Assembly (NCBI GenBank): GCA_031963225.1
Contig: JASSUD010000005.1
Span: 1 to 64,000, forward strand
Reading direction: 5' to 3'
DNA from: JASSUD01 sp031963225
Lineage (GTDB): Bacteria > Pseudomonadota > Gammaproteobacteria > Burkholderiales > Burkholderiaceae
DNA length: 64,000 nt
Shown here in pieces: positions 43,152 to 52,335 of this stretch (its first letter is position 1; every line of letters starts with the position of its first letter). A model generated the notes under the pieces. That model was not told the origin of the DNA and searched no databases. It worked only from the letters and a program-made list of their open reading frames with translations. Both the position numbers and the translations under genes were made by a program.

Positions 43152-43652
43152 ATGAGTTCTTCCCCTTTTTTCCCCGATATTGAAACCTTGTTGCCTCATC
43201 GCGGCACGATGCTGTTGCTTGATCGAGTTACCGCTTTCGCCGATGAAACGCTTATTGCTGAATATCGGGTGCGTGGCGATGCTTGGTACACCGACAGTGA
43301 TGCTCGTATGCCAGCGCACATTGGTCTCGAGTTAATGGCACAGGCAATGGCTGCTCACGCTGGTTTGTCTGCGCAACACCAGGGCAAACCACCGCAACCG
43401 GGTGTGTTATTGGGTTCACGCCAGTACCAAGCGTTTTTTGAGGCGTTCGAGGCTAATGCACTGTTGACGATTGAAGTGCGTCAAATATTGGCTTTAGCAG
43501 ATGGCAATATGGCGTATGAATGCGTGCTACGACAATCTGACGAGATTGCAGCTAAAGCTGTATTGAAAGTGTTTCAACCGCCAGATTTTTTAGCGTTTAT
43601 AAAGATGCGTGAAGATGCTCAGTCAGTTGAAAGCTTAGCTAATTCCAGTTAA
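43152..43652 (+). CDS. Beta-hydroxyacyl-ACP dehydratase (ApeP-like hot-dog)
   Basis: A 166-residue hot-dog protein: FFPDIETLLPHRGTMLLLDR, then HIGLELMAQAMAAHAG. The Glu in GLELMAQ and the His of LPHRG fit the FabZ/ApeP pattern. ATG 43152 is preferred because the conserved part begins straight after it; a TTG at 43080 overlapping the KS stop would add 24 unconserved residues. It would pair with the ApeI-like domain to introduce double bonds. Confidence 0.78.
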   Translation: MSSSPFFPDIETLLPHRGTMLLLDRVTAFADETLIAEYRVRGDAWYTDSDARMPAHIGLELMAQAMAAHAGLSAQHQGKPPQPGVLLGSRQYQAFFEAFEANALLTIEVRQILALADGNMAYECVLRQSDEIAAKAVLKVFQPPDFLAFIKMREDAQSVESLANSS

Positions 43653-43698
43653 GTTAAGCCGCTGTGCATGAGATTTTTTTACAGTTGAAGTTATTAAC

Positions 43699-44008
43699 TG
43701 ATGTTACGCAGGTATTCAAGAAGTCTGTGGTGTGCAATGTTGGGGTTCCTTCGTCACCACCAACCTACCATTCTTTGCTTTTCTTGTGGTTGGTGAAGGT
43801 TTGTAGAGCCTTTTAAGAGTTTGTAAGCTGGTCATAAAGAACGCCGTGGCCTGCATGTTGGGGTTCCTTCGTCACCACCAACCTACCGTGCATTTGTGAT
43901 TCGTGGAGTTTTATAGAACCCTTTTATATATGCATCTCGGTAGGTTGGTGGTGACGAAGGAACCCCAACATGCGTACCACTGACCTTTTAAATACCTGCG
44001 TAACATCA
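43699..44008. mobile_element. MITE-like element with about 70-bp inverted ends
   Basis: Copy 3 of the intergenic repeat (43699-43769, forward) and copy 5 (43939-44008, reversed) face each other, both beginning at their outer ends TGATGTTACGCAGGTATT and reaching inward to the core ending ACCTACC. A core-only copy 4 lies between them at 43857-43887. The whole is about 310 bases, non-coding, with terminal inverted repeats, like a small non-autonomous element. It separates the dehydratase from the ketoreductase gene. Confidence 0.65.
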
Positions 44009-44062
44009 ATTATTAAGCGCATTACGCAGACAAATAATTAAAAAACAAGTGAGTAAAACTTA

Positions 44063-44788
44063 ATGAAACGCCGTGTATTAGTGACAGGGGCAAGCCGAGG
44101 TATCGGTCGTGCCATTGCTGAGCAACTTGCTAATGATGGGTTTGCTATCACCGTGCATGGCCATCGTGGTTGGGCGCAGGCGCAAGCGGTGGCGGCAGGT
44201 ATTGTGGCGCAGGGAGGAGATGCGCAAGCGCTGCGATTCGATGTGCGTGAACGTGCGCTGTGCCATACTATTCTTGAGGAGGATGTGGCAGCACACGGTG
44301 CATATTATGGCATTGTATGTAACGCTGGCGTGACAAGCGACGCAGCGTTTCCTGCATTAACTGGCGAAGATTGGGATAGCGTTATCGATACCAGCCTTGA
44401 TGGTTTTTACAATATCGTGCACCCGCTCATCATGCCCATGATACAAACAAGAGCGGGGGGGCGAATTACTGTGATTTCATCAGTGTCTGGGATTATAGGG
44501 AACCGTGGGCAAGTCAATTATAGTGCTGCTAAAGCGGGGTTAATCGGGGCTAGTAAAGCACTAGCTACTGAGCTAGCAAGTCGCGCAATCACCGTCAATT
44601 GCGTGGCCCCTGGCATTATCGAAACCGATATGATTGATGCAACGTTACGCGAAAAAGCTAAGGCAGATGTACCGATGAGGCGTATTGGAACGCCGGCTGA
44701 AGTGGCTGCATTAGTTGGTTTTTTGATGTCTGATGCAGCGAGTTATATCACTCGTCAAGTGATCGGCGTAAATGGTGGAATTGTTTGA
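44063..44788 (+). CDS. 3-oxoacyl-ACP reductase (ApeQ/FabG-like SDR)
   Basis: A 241-residue classical SDR: the NADP-binding GASRGIGRA, NAGVTSD, and catalytic Ser140, Tyr153 and Lys157 (YSAAKAG). It reduces the ketoacyl chain made by the KS. It is the last recognisable gene of the polyene-like cluster and is separated from the others by the MITE-like element, so it may have its own promoter. Confidence 0.85.
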   Translation: MKRRVLVTGASRGIGRAIAEQLANDGFAITVHGHRGWAQAQAVAAGIVAQGGDAQALRFDVRERALCHTILEEDVAAHGAYYGIVCNAGVTSDAAFPALTGEDWDSVIDTSLDGFYNIVHPLIMPMIQTRAGGRITVISSVSGIIGNRGQVNYSAAKAGLIGASKALATELASRAITVNCVAPGIIETDMIDATLREKAKADVPMRRIGTPAEVAALVGFLMSDAASYITRQVIGVNGGIV

Positions 44789-44797
44789 ATACTTTAT

Positions 44798-44815
44798 TAG
44801 GGAACCTCTACAAAA
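44798..44815. repeat. Insertion-sequence end-like relic
   Basis: Reversed copy of the motif seen at 7265 and 14071 (TTAGGGAACCTCTACAAAAC on the + strand). It marks the end of the polyene cluster next to the hipA stop. Confidence 0.4.
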
Positions 44816-44838
44816 CCCTAAGCACCACCACTGAATTA

Positions 44839-46167
44839 TTATCGCTTGCCTAGACCTTCGGATCGGCCAATGACTAGCTGCGGATTTTCTAGCTTTGATG
44901 GTGCAGAGAGTTTTTCAAAAGCAGGGTTTTCCACCCAATCACTAAGCGCATAAACACGTTGATTGCGCAGCCCCATCACCCCTTCTTGCCATGCAATCAG
45001 CATACGTTTGCCAATATCAGAAAAACCTGGGTATAGGCTGATGGCTTCTCTAACTCGAGGTGCAGTTGCCGAAATGGCATCGCCGATCGCCTCAACAATC
45101 CTAGTTTGCTCTTTGAGTGTAATGTCAAAAGTCGCGCTAATAAATTTCTGAAGATTTTTTCCTGGCAGCCAAGTCTTCTTGCCCATAAAACTAAGAGCAG
45201 GTGAATTGTGCTGGTAGCCCGCATATACACAGGTAGTCAGCATATCGTACACCGGTGAAAGATGAACATCGGCATGTGAGGTATACCGTAATGCAAGGTT
45301 CTTGGCATGGCAGTCCGCGTTGCGTAATGCATAAGTCAGTAGCAATGTAACTGCCAGCTGATAGAAAATTTTTCGCCGTTGTACGCTCGGAGCATGGTCA
45401 CGCACAGCTTTTGCAATACGCTCCCAAGTCGGGTCGTATTTAGCCGCTGAACGCAGACCCAGTACTGCACAGAAATCTTCCATGCCCCAGTATAGTTGGC
45501 CACATTCGTCCACATCGAAGCGATGCACAATTAGTACCTGGCCATCATGCGAAATTTCGGTTTTTGCAGCAGGCAAAACTTGAGCTGCCACCTGCATACA
45601 AAAATATTCATTGAGCGTTACATAAGGAAGCTGGCGAGATGAGCCTTTAATGATATGGCGGCGAGTGAACAATGTTGCCTTTTTGTGTGAGTGCAATTCA
45701 ACCTTTTCCTGCTGGGCATCAAGAAATTTTGGAAAAACTCCTGATACACCGCTAGTAGCATGCTGACGCACAAGTTCGGCAAATGCATCTTCAGCGTAAT
45801 CACCCTGCAGTAACTCAGCAACTTCAATAGATTTAGGTTGTTCCTCCAAGATCGTTCCCGGCGCGGCGACTTGGATACGGCCCACCATATTGCGGCCGAT
45901 GATAGATAGTAGTGCTACTGGATTAGCACCAATATGCGGGCCAAACTGCTCTTGTAGAACTTGCAACAAATAGCCTTCAGGCAAATTCATCTGGAACACC
46001 GGATGCAAGGTGTCATCTAAAATGTAAGGCTCAGTACGTACAGGCATCGTTAATGAGGCGAAATTATCTGGCGCCACATTAGCGTGATAAGTGAGTATGC
46101 TTTTGAAGTCACCAACCGTTTCTAGGGTAGCCACTGCACGACCGCGGACATAAATGGAGAGCATCAT
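44839..46167 (-). CDS. HipA-like kinase toxin, intact
   Basis: A 442-residue HipA-family protein. An N-terminal subdomain (residues 1-100) is identical to the truncated copy at 31555. The kinase part shows SGVSGVFPKF (ATP loop), RNADCHAKNLAL (catalytic Asp-His-Asn set) and LSPVYDMLT. All expected residues are present. The start overlaps the antitoxin stop by four bases, giving a coupled hipBA pair. Confidence 0.83.
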   Translation of the reverse strand: MMLSIYVRGRAVATLETVGDFKSILTYHANVAPDNFASLTMPVRTEPYILDDTLHPVFQMNLPEGYLLQVLQEQFGPHIGANPVALLSIIGRNMVGRIQVAAPGTILEEQPKSIEVAELLQGDYAEDAFAELVRQHATSGVSGVFPKFLDAQQEKVELHSHKKATLFTRRHIIKGSSRQLPYVTLNEYFCMQVAAQVLPAAKTEISHDGQVLIVHRFDVDECGQLYWGMEDFCAVLGLRSAAKYDPTWERIAKAVRDHAPSVQRRKIFYQLAVTLLLTYALRNADCHAKNLALRYTSHADVHLSPVYDMLTTCVYAGYQHNSPALSFMGKKTWLPGKNLQKFISATFDITLKEQTRIVEAIGDAISATAPRVREAISLYPGFSDIGKRMLIAWQEGVMGLRNQRVYALSDWVENPAFEKLSAPSKLENPQLVIGRSEGLGKR

Positions 46168-46418
46168 AAGCCACCACGTTCTCTACGCAATTCATCAAGA
46201 GAGCCCGCTGGAACCGTCTTAATAAAATAAAGCTCCATACCTAGCATCGCAAGTACGGCCAGCAATTTACGCGAACCAAATTCAGTAGTACGCCCGCGTT
46301 CAAAGCGTGAAAGCGATTCTTGGGTGATACCGGATTGCGCTGCCACTACACCTTGTTTCAGGCCAAGGCTCCGACGGCGGACAGCAACGGCTTCTCCGAG
46401 TTCTTGAAGAGTTTGCAT
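46164..46418 (-). CDS. HipB-like antitoxin (XRE helix-turn-helix)
   Basis: An 84-residue XRE protein differing from the copy at 31866-32120 by about one residue. It should repress its own promoter and neutralise the HipA next to it. Upstream (46425-46475) lie TTGA...TCAA and TTTTGA...TCAAAA inverted repeats that could be its operators. Confidence 0.83.
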   Translation of the reverse strand: MQTLQELGEAVAVRRRSLGLKQGVVAAQSGITQESLSRFERGRTTEFGSRKLLAVLAMLGMELYFIKTVPAGSLDELRRERGGL

Positions 46419-46815
46419 TTGATATTTATGTCAAAAAATTGGCTGTTAACGCGTATTTTTGACGAAAAAATCAAAATAAGCAAGCGTCTTTGCCAAAGTG
46501 AGTGAATGGCGAAGTTACTAATCTCTATGAATCACCTGATTTTAATAAAATAATTTTGCGCTTACTATTCTTACCAATGCACATTTTCTGCTAAGCGCAC
46601 CCAATCTTGCAGCAGGCCTGATCCGCACTCGTATTCCCTGACTTTATTAGTAACGCCCCCACCCCCCTGCAAGGATTAGTTTGCCTAGCAACCCTTTCTT
46701 GCAGGCGATTGGAGGCGTCTTTATTGTCGGGTGGCGCACTTTCACAACAAGAAACATTAAATCTCGCTAATTTTTATATTGAACCGCATTATTAATATTA
46801 TTAAAGGAAAAATTT
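46419..46815. other. Non-coding gap after hipB
   Basis: It holds the hipB promoter/operator on the minus strand near 46425-46490 and, at its other end, the AAAGGAAA ribosome site (about 46802-46809) of the following gene. Nothing else is recognised. Confidence 0.45.
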
Positions 46816-48660
46816 ATGCAGCCATTATCTCTAGGCATTACATTACGTTATGGCGGAGAACAATTTGTAAGTCATAGAGAAATCAACAAACCAGTTACAG
46901 AAGATTTGCCTTCTACTACTGGAGAAGAACAAACAAAGCAGTTCAAAGATTTATTCAGTGCTACTGGCGCACTTGTGCTGCGTTATAACTTAGGTCATCG
47001 CCAAAGGGCTGCGCTTATTCAACGAACCACCATGCGTGACCAAGATTATCAACATAATTCAGTTGTGACTGCAGCGAATGGCAACGATGAGAATGTCTTC
47101 CCAGAAACATCAAATCAAAATAAAACATTCCAGGATACGATAAAACTTTTTCAGCTTTCCCATGCGACATTGGGAAAAAGCAAAGTGATTAATGAGAGGG
47201 GGCAATCATTAAAAGAAGTGAATAAAGAAGGATTATCAGGAGAGCTGTATTTATGGGACATCATCCATATAACGGTTTGGAATGCTGGCATATCTTTGCC
47301 TTCTGCTCTAGAGCAACAAGGGTTTCGCTATATTATGTGCCCTGAAGATATTACTCCAAACAAATACAATGATATTTTTAAAGAGCTTGAATCTAAAAAT
47401 TTTATAATTGATAGTGCTGGAAATATTCTATTGAAAAATCGCAATCAGGAGCTAAAGCGGTGCAGTTTTAAGGAAATAGAAATTATTCCAGACCCTGATT
47501 CGCCCTACTCAAGCAAACTATCTATCTCTTTCAAGGCAGATAAAGCTGCGAAAAAATATCCATCTGGCTTCATCATCAACGAGAACGGTACTGTAGTAAA
47601 GGGAGGTTATGCAGATAACTTGCTTAAAGTCATGCGGATGGCTAAAGGAGGGTTTCATAAATTAACGCAGACTGAGCGGGAAATTCTAACTTCCGGCTCT
47701 TCGTTTGAAGATAAGGAGCCAGGACAAGAATTAACCACACAGAGTCGGATATTTAATGCTTTAATTCCCATTTTTAGTGAATTAGAAAAAAATACAGGCT
47801 TCAGTGCAGTGAAGGCTATGAAAAGCAATATTGCATTAGCGGTGAAACGCCTACATAAAAAAATTGAAGATTCTCCTGATCTCTTAGAGGATTTTTTGGT
47901 CGGAGATATTCTCACAGAAATGGTACAGCCGCTAAAGACAAGCCAGTCAGAAGAGCAAAAATCTGACCTCCCACTCCGACTGAATAATGGTTTTCGTGCC
48001 ACACATAATATCGCTAAAGCCATAGCTTATGCTTTTAATATAAAAGATGAAAATAACCAGCCCGTTTTTCAAAAAAATGGAGGAGATACATTTTTTATCA
48101 ATCCAGATTTTATTGATGTCCAGATGAATGGTACATTAAAAAAACCAAATCTGGAGCGATCAAAACATATCGCTGCTATTCTATCGACGGCTATTCTTGT
48201 GTCAGAGCAGCTTATTATAGAAACGCTGACTAAAAATATTACAAAAGATATCAATAATGGCCTATCCGTCTTAAAAGATATTCTTGGCTCAGATGAGGCA
48301 GAACAGCTTTTGGTATTGGCTCATGAGATTGAGGAAAAAAAATTAGGTCGTCAATTTGAAGAAAGTGATGAGTTAATTCAGTTTGTGCGAGATAGATTAG
48401 ATACAGGAAAGATAATTGCCTTCATAGACAAGCTTCAGACTCAAAAAAACATTTCTCCGAATAAAGAGACTGTAGAAGCTATCAGCAGATTAGAATGCAT
48501 CGGGAATATTCTTCAAGATTTTTCTTCAACTTCAGCGAAGCAAGAAGAATCACAAGGCATTAATGCTGGTTTATCCATGGTGTACGATAAAATAAAACAT
48601 AAAAAATTTATACACTCCACACCCAACCAAATCGCTCAAAATTACAAGCAACTGTCTTGA
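46816..48660 (+). CDS. Uncharacterised 614-residue soluble protein
   Basis: I do not recognise the family. The start has a clear AAAGGAAA site. There is no signal peptide and no membrane segment. The composition is rich in Lys, Asn, Glu and Ile, and the AT content is higher than in the biosynthetic genes, which suggests a different origin. The middle and C-terminal parts look mainly helical. It shares its low-GC character and orientation with the downstream lyase gene, 369 bases away. A secreted effector is possible but nothing in the sequence proves it. Confidence 0.6.
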   Translation: MQPLSLGITLRYGGEQFVSHREINKPVTEDLPSTTGEEQTKQFKDLFSATGALVLRYNLGHRQRAALIQRTTMRDQDYQHNSVVTAANGNDENVFPETSNQNKTFQDTIKLFQLSHATLGKSKVINERGQSLKEVNKEGLSGELYLWDIIHITVWNAGISLPSALEQQGFRYIMCPEDITPNKYNDIFKELESKNFIIDSAGNILLKNRNQELKRCSFKEIEIIPDPDSPYSSKLSISFKADKAAKKYPSGFIINENGTVVKGGYADNLLKVMRMAKGGFHKLTQTEREILTSGSSFEDKEPGQELTTQSRIFNALIPIFSELEKNTGFSAVKAMKSNIALAVKRLHKKIEDSPDLLEDFLVGDILTEMVQPLKTSQSEEQKSDLPLRLNNGFRATHNIAKAIAYAFNIKDENNQPVFQKNGGDTFFINPDFIDVQMNGTLKKPNLERSKHIAAILSTAILVSEQLIIETLTKNITKDINNGLSVLKDILGSDEAEQLLVLAHEIEEKKLGRQFEESDELIQFVRDRLDTGKIIAFIDKLQTQKNISPNKETVEAISRLECIGNILQDFSSTSAKQEESQGINAGLSMVYDKIKHKKFIHSTPNQIAQNYKQLS

Positions 48661-49029
48661 ACGTCAAGTGATGGCGAATGCCTTTATGAAGAATAGCTTT
48701 GAAAGATACTGTGAGTAGATTTTTTCAAACTTGCTGTTAATCCCGAAAAACCTCGTTATGCAGAGCCTCCTTAAGTAAGAGGCTGTGTCGCTTTTTAATT
48801 GTTGATAAAAATCAAAAAAATAATTTTAGCCTTCTTTGCATAAGAAAAAGCGCATTATAAGAATGTTATTTTCTAAGCAAAAAAACTGATTTTTTACTGA
48901 AAAACATACTTTCCCCTATTTTTGTAGGAATAGTAATGTATTATTACCTGGCATTAAATGCGTTCAAACAAGAAAGTGGCATTTAATTTATTTGGTAATA
49001 ATTAAATTATTATTAGCAAGGAAATAATT
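48661..49029. other. AT-rich non-coding gap
   Basis: It holds an IS-end-like motif (TATGCAGAGCCTCCTTAA) at 48758-48775 and an AAGGAAA ribosome site at 49018-49024 for the lyase. No gene is seen. Confidence 0.45.
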
Positions 49030-51786
49030 ATGATAAATATATCAAATTGGGTTAGTGTAGGCAATATAAAATCTGATAGAGACGCATTAAAAGGAGAAAT
49101 AATAAATGGATACCTTATTGATCCTAACCATAATGAAAAATTGATCGAATCAATACATTTCCCTCCTGAAGACAATCAACTCGGCCATTATAATTGGCCA
49201 AAACATTTCTCAGATTATATAAATAAAAATGGAAATTCCTTAAAAGCTGGTGTAAAACCAAGTGATGGCGAATTAAAAACAGAATATAGTCAATATTTAA
49301 ACAATCTATGGATCCCACAAAATTCAAATTATATAGCATTTACCACTTGTATTAGTTTAGATAATTGGGCAAAAGTAGGAAATATAGAATCTAAAGGGGA
49401 TATAACAGAAAATACAGAAATTAAACTAACTGTTTCCAGCCCCTCAGGAAGTATAATTTATGAGCAACTTTCTTTAATCCCTAATAAAGAAGAATTAAGA
49501 AGATACACATGGCCATATGTGATAGCCACTTTTATTAATAAGAATAGCAAATTTATAAAAGTGGGAGAAAAAAACAATGACGATCACCTCATATCCCCAT
49601 TACATTCTTCTTATCGAAACATTTTATGGGCTCCTAAGCACTCAAATTTAAATATAAATATATCTCTAAATTTTAGTGAAGAAGCAATAGAGGACACCAA
49701 AAATATATATAGCAAAGCAAAACAATCACTACTCGCTTCTCCACCGACCAAAGATAAGGTGGAAGATTGGCACTCAAAATTTAAAGATGGGAAATTTTCT
49801 GATATCCAATACCCCCCTCCTGATATAAACGTTGATGACGTTCAACCTCTTTATGAGCATTTTACAAGAATTATAGCTATTGAAAATTATATAATCCAAG
49901 TAGAACCTAATAATATAAAATATATAAATATGGTTGTGGATGGCATAAATCATTACGCTAGTTGTAAATACCAAACATCAAACTGGTGGGAAGGTCAAAT
50001 AGGCCTTGCAAGACAAGCTGCTATAAGTGCTATGCTAATTGCACCGGTTTCCAAAAAAAATGCACTGGCTGCCATATTTTTACCCTATATTAAAAATAAT
50101 TCTAATACAGACCAAAAGAAAACTGGAGCTAATCGTTCAGATATAGCATACGTTCAAATTATGTGGAGTCTCGCAGGATGGAAAAATACGCTATCCTCTG
50201 AATACATACAATACCTCATGGCTGCATCTACAACCCTTTCCTCTCTATGCATGCCTGTTGATCGCTATGGAAAAGAAGATGGCGAAGGGATTTGTGTAGA
50301 TTATAGTTTTAGCCAGCATAACCCTAAAAATGGTGATAAATATTGCGCACAATTATATGCCTGTTCTTATGGAACTGTATTATTTAGTTCAGTATTCACT
50401 GCTATGAAGGTACTTACAGGGTCCTTCATGCTTAATCATAATGCAATGGACGGTATGATTAACGCACTCATTCAAGGTTTAGGTTGGTATGCATATGCAA
50501 ACATGGTAGATTTTCATCCTCAAGGCAGAGCGATCAGTCGAGGAAATATGACTAGTTATGCTTGGAGAAATTGGGTGAAAGAAATAAAACCTCATGCGTC
50601 CGATGAACAATTAGAGATATTAAATGAACTATATATTCGCTTTGCCAATAAAGATGAAACAAAAAATAATTACTTTATTGGAGGCAAAGCCCACTGGGTT
50701 AATGATTATCTAGCTTATTTCGCGAAAGGATTTTGTTTCTGGAGCAAAGTAGTTTCCACTCGTACAGTGGGTTCAGAAAGTGGAAATGGAGAAAATATAA
50801 AGGGATATTATATTGGGTGCGGCAGCCATTTTATAACGACTCAAGGTGATGAATATTTAAAAATCCAACCGCTTTGGAACTGGCAGCAAATCCCTGGAAC
50901 CACAACCGAACAAATTCCAAGTTTTAAATGGCCAAATATTGACTGGGGCGGTAACAACTGGGGCAGTCATGATTTTGCAGGTGTTATTTCAGACAAGAAA
51001 GTAGGTATTTCTTCAATGATTCTCACACGAGAGAAAGTACAAAATGCCAGAAAAACGACATTTGGCCTTCCTGATAGAATGATTTGCATGGGATCTTGTA
51101 TTGATACTTCCCTGTCAAAAAACAAAGTTGTAACTACTGTTGAACAAAACTTTTTCGATGGGAAAGCCATTGTTTCATATTTAAATAAACCAGATGAAAT
51201 TATCACTGATGTTTGCTATATCACTTCAGAAAGCATTTCTGGAATTAAACATCGGGGCATGTATTACGATTTCTCTGCTATTCCTAGGCAGTCTATAACT
51301 TTAAATATTAGCCTTAATACAGGAAGCTGGAGCGAAATTAATACGAAAGGAAGCACCAAACCCGTGAAAGGCAAAGTTTTTACTATCTCAATCAATCATA
51401 AAAAAAGCCACTTAGAAAGCTATTTTTATACAGTCTCGATTCCCAGTGAGAATTCTAAAAGTAAATATACTATTTCCAATAATGATAACTATCATCTTGT
51501 TTCTGAAAACGATGGCTCTGCTGTATATTCAACGGTGTATGCAGTAGATGAACCCATTAAATTTTCGCTTATGAATAATATATATATATGCCCGCTGACA
51601 GCGACCTCTTTTATTGCAAGGACTGATGGCAAAAAAGTAACCATTACTACTGCAGATATATCTCAGAAGGGAGAAAAAATTAGTTTTTCAATTACACGCG
51701 GCTTAGACGAGCCGATCATTCTTTCACGACAACAAGAAGTAAATAGTAATGATATTGGCAAAAGCATAACCTTACAGCTAGGTTAG
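49030..51786 (+). CDS. Polysaccharide lyase family 8-like enzyme without signal peptide
   Basis: A 918-residue protein. Residues about 1-215 consist of two similar units of about 105 residues, each opening with NW-VGNI and closing with LW-P--SN. The rest matches PL8 (hyaluronate, chondroitin or xanthan lyases): NWWEGQIG near 318, DYSFSQHNPKNGDKY...YG near 420, with a His and Tyr of the expected Asn-His-Tyr-Arg set, QGRAISRG near 498, then WNWQQIPGTTTEQ near 617 and a beta-sandwich C-terminus. Such enzymes cleave uronic-acid polysaccharides by beta-elimination. There is no Sec signal, unlike most PL8 enzymes, so it may leave by another secretion route or act inside. The gene is AT-rich. Confidence 0.75.
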   Translation: MINISNWVSVGNIKSDRDALKGEIINGYLIDPNHNEKLIESIHFPPEDNQLGHYNWPKHFSDYINKNGNSLKAGVKPSDGELKTEYSQYLNNLWIPQNSNYIAFTTCISLDNWAKVGNIESKGDITENTEIKLTVSSPSGSIIYEQLSLIPNKEELRRYTWPYVIATFINKNSKFIKVGEKNNDDHLISPLHSSYRNILWAPKHSNLNINISLNFSEEAIEDTKNIYSKAKQSLLASPPTKDKVEDWHSKFKDGKFSDIQYPPPDINVDDVQPLYEHFTRIIAIENYIIQVEPNNIKYINMVVDGINHYASCKYQTSNWWEGQIGLARQAAISAMLIAPVSKKNALAAIFLPYIKNNSNTDQKKTGANRSDIAYVQIMWSLAGWKNTLSSEYIQYLMAASTTLSSLCMPVDRYGKEDGEGICVDYSFSQHNPKNGDKYCAQLYACSYGTVLFSSVFTAMKVLTGSFMLNHNAMDGMINALIQGLGWYAYANMVDFHPQGRAISRGNMTSYAWRNWVKEIKPHASDEQLEILNELYIRFANKDETKNNYFIGGKAHWVNDYLAYFAKGFCFWSKVVSTRTVGSESGNGENIKGYYIGCGSHFITTQGDEYLKIQPLWNWQQIPGTTTEQIPSFKWPNIDWGGNNWGSHDFAGVISDKKVGISSMILTREKVQNARKTTFGLPDRMICMGSCIDTSLSKNKVVTTVEQNFFDGKAIVSYLNKPDEIITDVCYITSESISGIKHRGMYYDFSAIPRQSITLNISLNTGSWSEINTKGSTKPVKGKVFTISINHKKSHLESYFYTVSIPSENSKSKYTISNNDNYHLVSENDGSAVYSTVYAVDEPIKFSLMNNIYICPLTATSFIARTDGKKVTITTADISQKGEKISFSITRGLDEPIILSRQQEVNSNDIGKSITLQLG

Positions 51787-52095
51787 AAAAAGTCTGACCC
51801 GTGCACTAATTCCGCGTCGCGATAACTTGCCGTCAAGCGTTTCAGATTCTTTTTGCGCGATCAAGGATGTAAGTTGATCGATATCCCTTAATATGTATTA
51901 GTTCCGATTTGATCGTACAGTAAGACTTTGCGAAGAGATGGGAATGCGGTAATATTCACATTAGAGCGCCAATCAAGATTGCAAATATTCAACATGAAAA
52001 ACGTGCGCTAGAGCAAACGTTGAGGGGAAGGTTAAGCATGTTTTTTGATGATTTTTGCCCCGACTCTGTTTTTTCTCGCAAAGCCTCATCATTGG
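51787..52095. other. Non-coding gap
   Basis: No coding frame, repeat or RNA gene that I can support. It lies between the lyase gene and the group II intron relic. Confidence 0.4.
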
Positions 52096-52099
52096 GCAA

Positions 52100-52195
52100 A
52101 AGAAGTTGTTTAACAGGTCGCGGTAGGGACGGCGGTTACCCGCCGCCCCCCGCACAGATCCGTACTTACGGGACTACCGCATACGGCTCCTGCCA
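52100..52195 (-). mobile_element. Group II intron relic
   Basis: On the minus strand the sequence reads GAGCCGTATGCGGTAGTCCC, then a GTACGGATCTGTGCGGGGGG-type stretch, the conserved hairpin seen in many bacterial group II introns close to the reverse-transcriptase gene. No reverse-transcriptase frame remains, so this is a short leftover. Confidence 0.5.
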
Positions 52196-52197
52196 AA

Positions 52198-52335
52198 GAT
52201 GTTGACGATGGCATTCCGATAGAGCGCATGGAGGAAGTCGATTGGGACAAGGTCAATCTCGATGAATGGATAGGGCTGCTTCAGCAGAACGGGCATTTCC
52301 CGAACTTCAAACGAGATCGAGATAAGCCAATCTAG
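52198..52335 (+). pseudogene. Unidentified C-terminal reading-frame fragment
   Basis: An open frame directly after the intron relic encodes an acidic stretch (GIPIERMEEVDWDKVNLDEW) and continues to a stop at 52335. It has no start region of its own and overlaps the end of the convergent NACHT-WD40 gene. It may be the tail of a gene cut by the intron. Family unknown. Confidence 0.3.
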
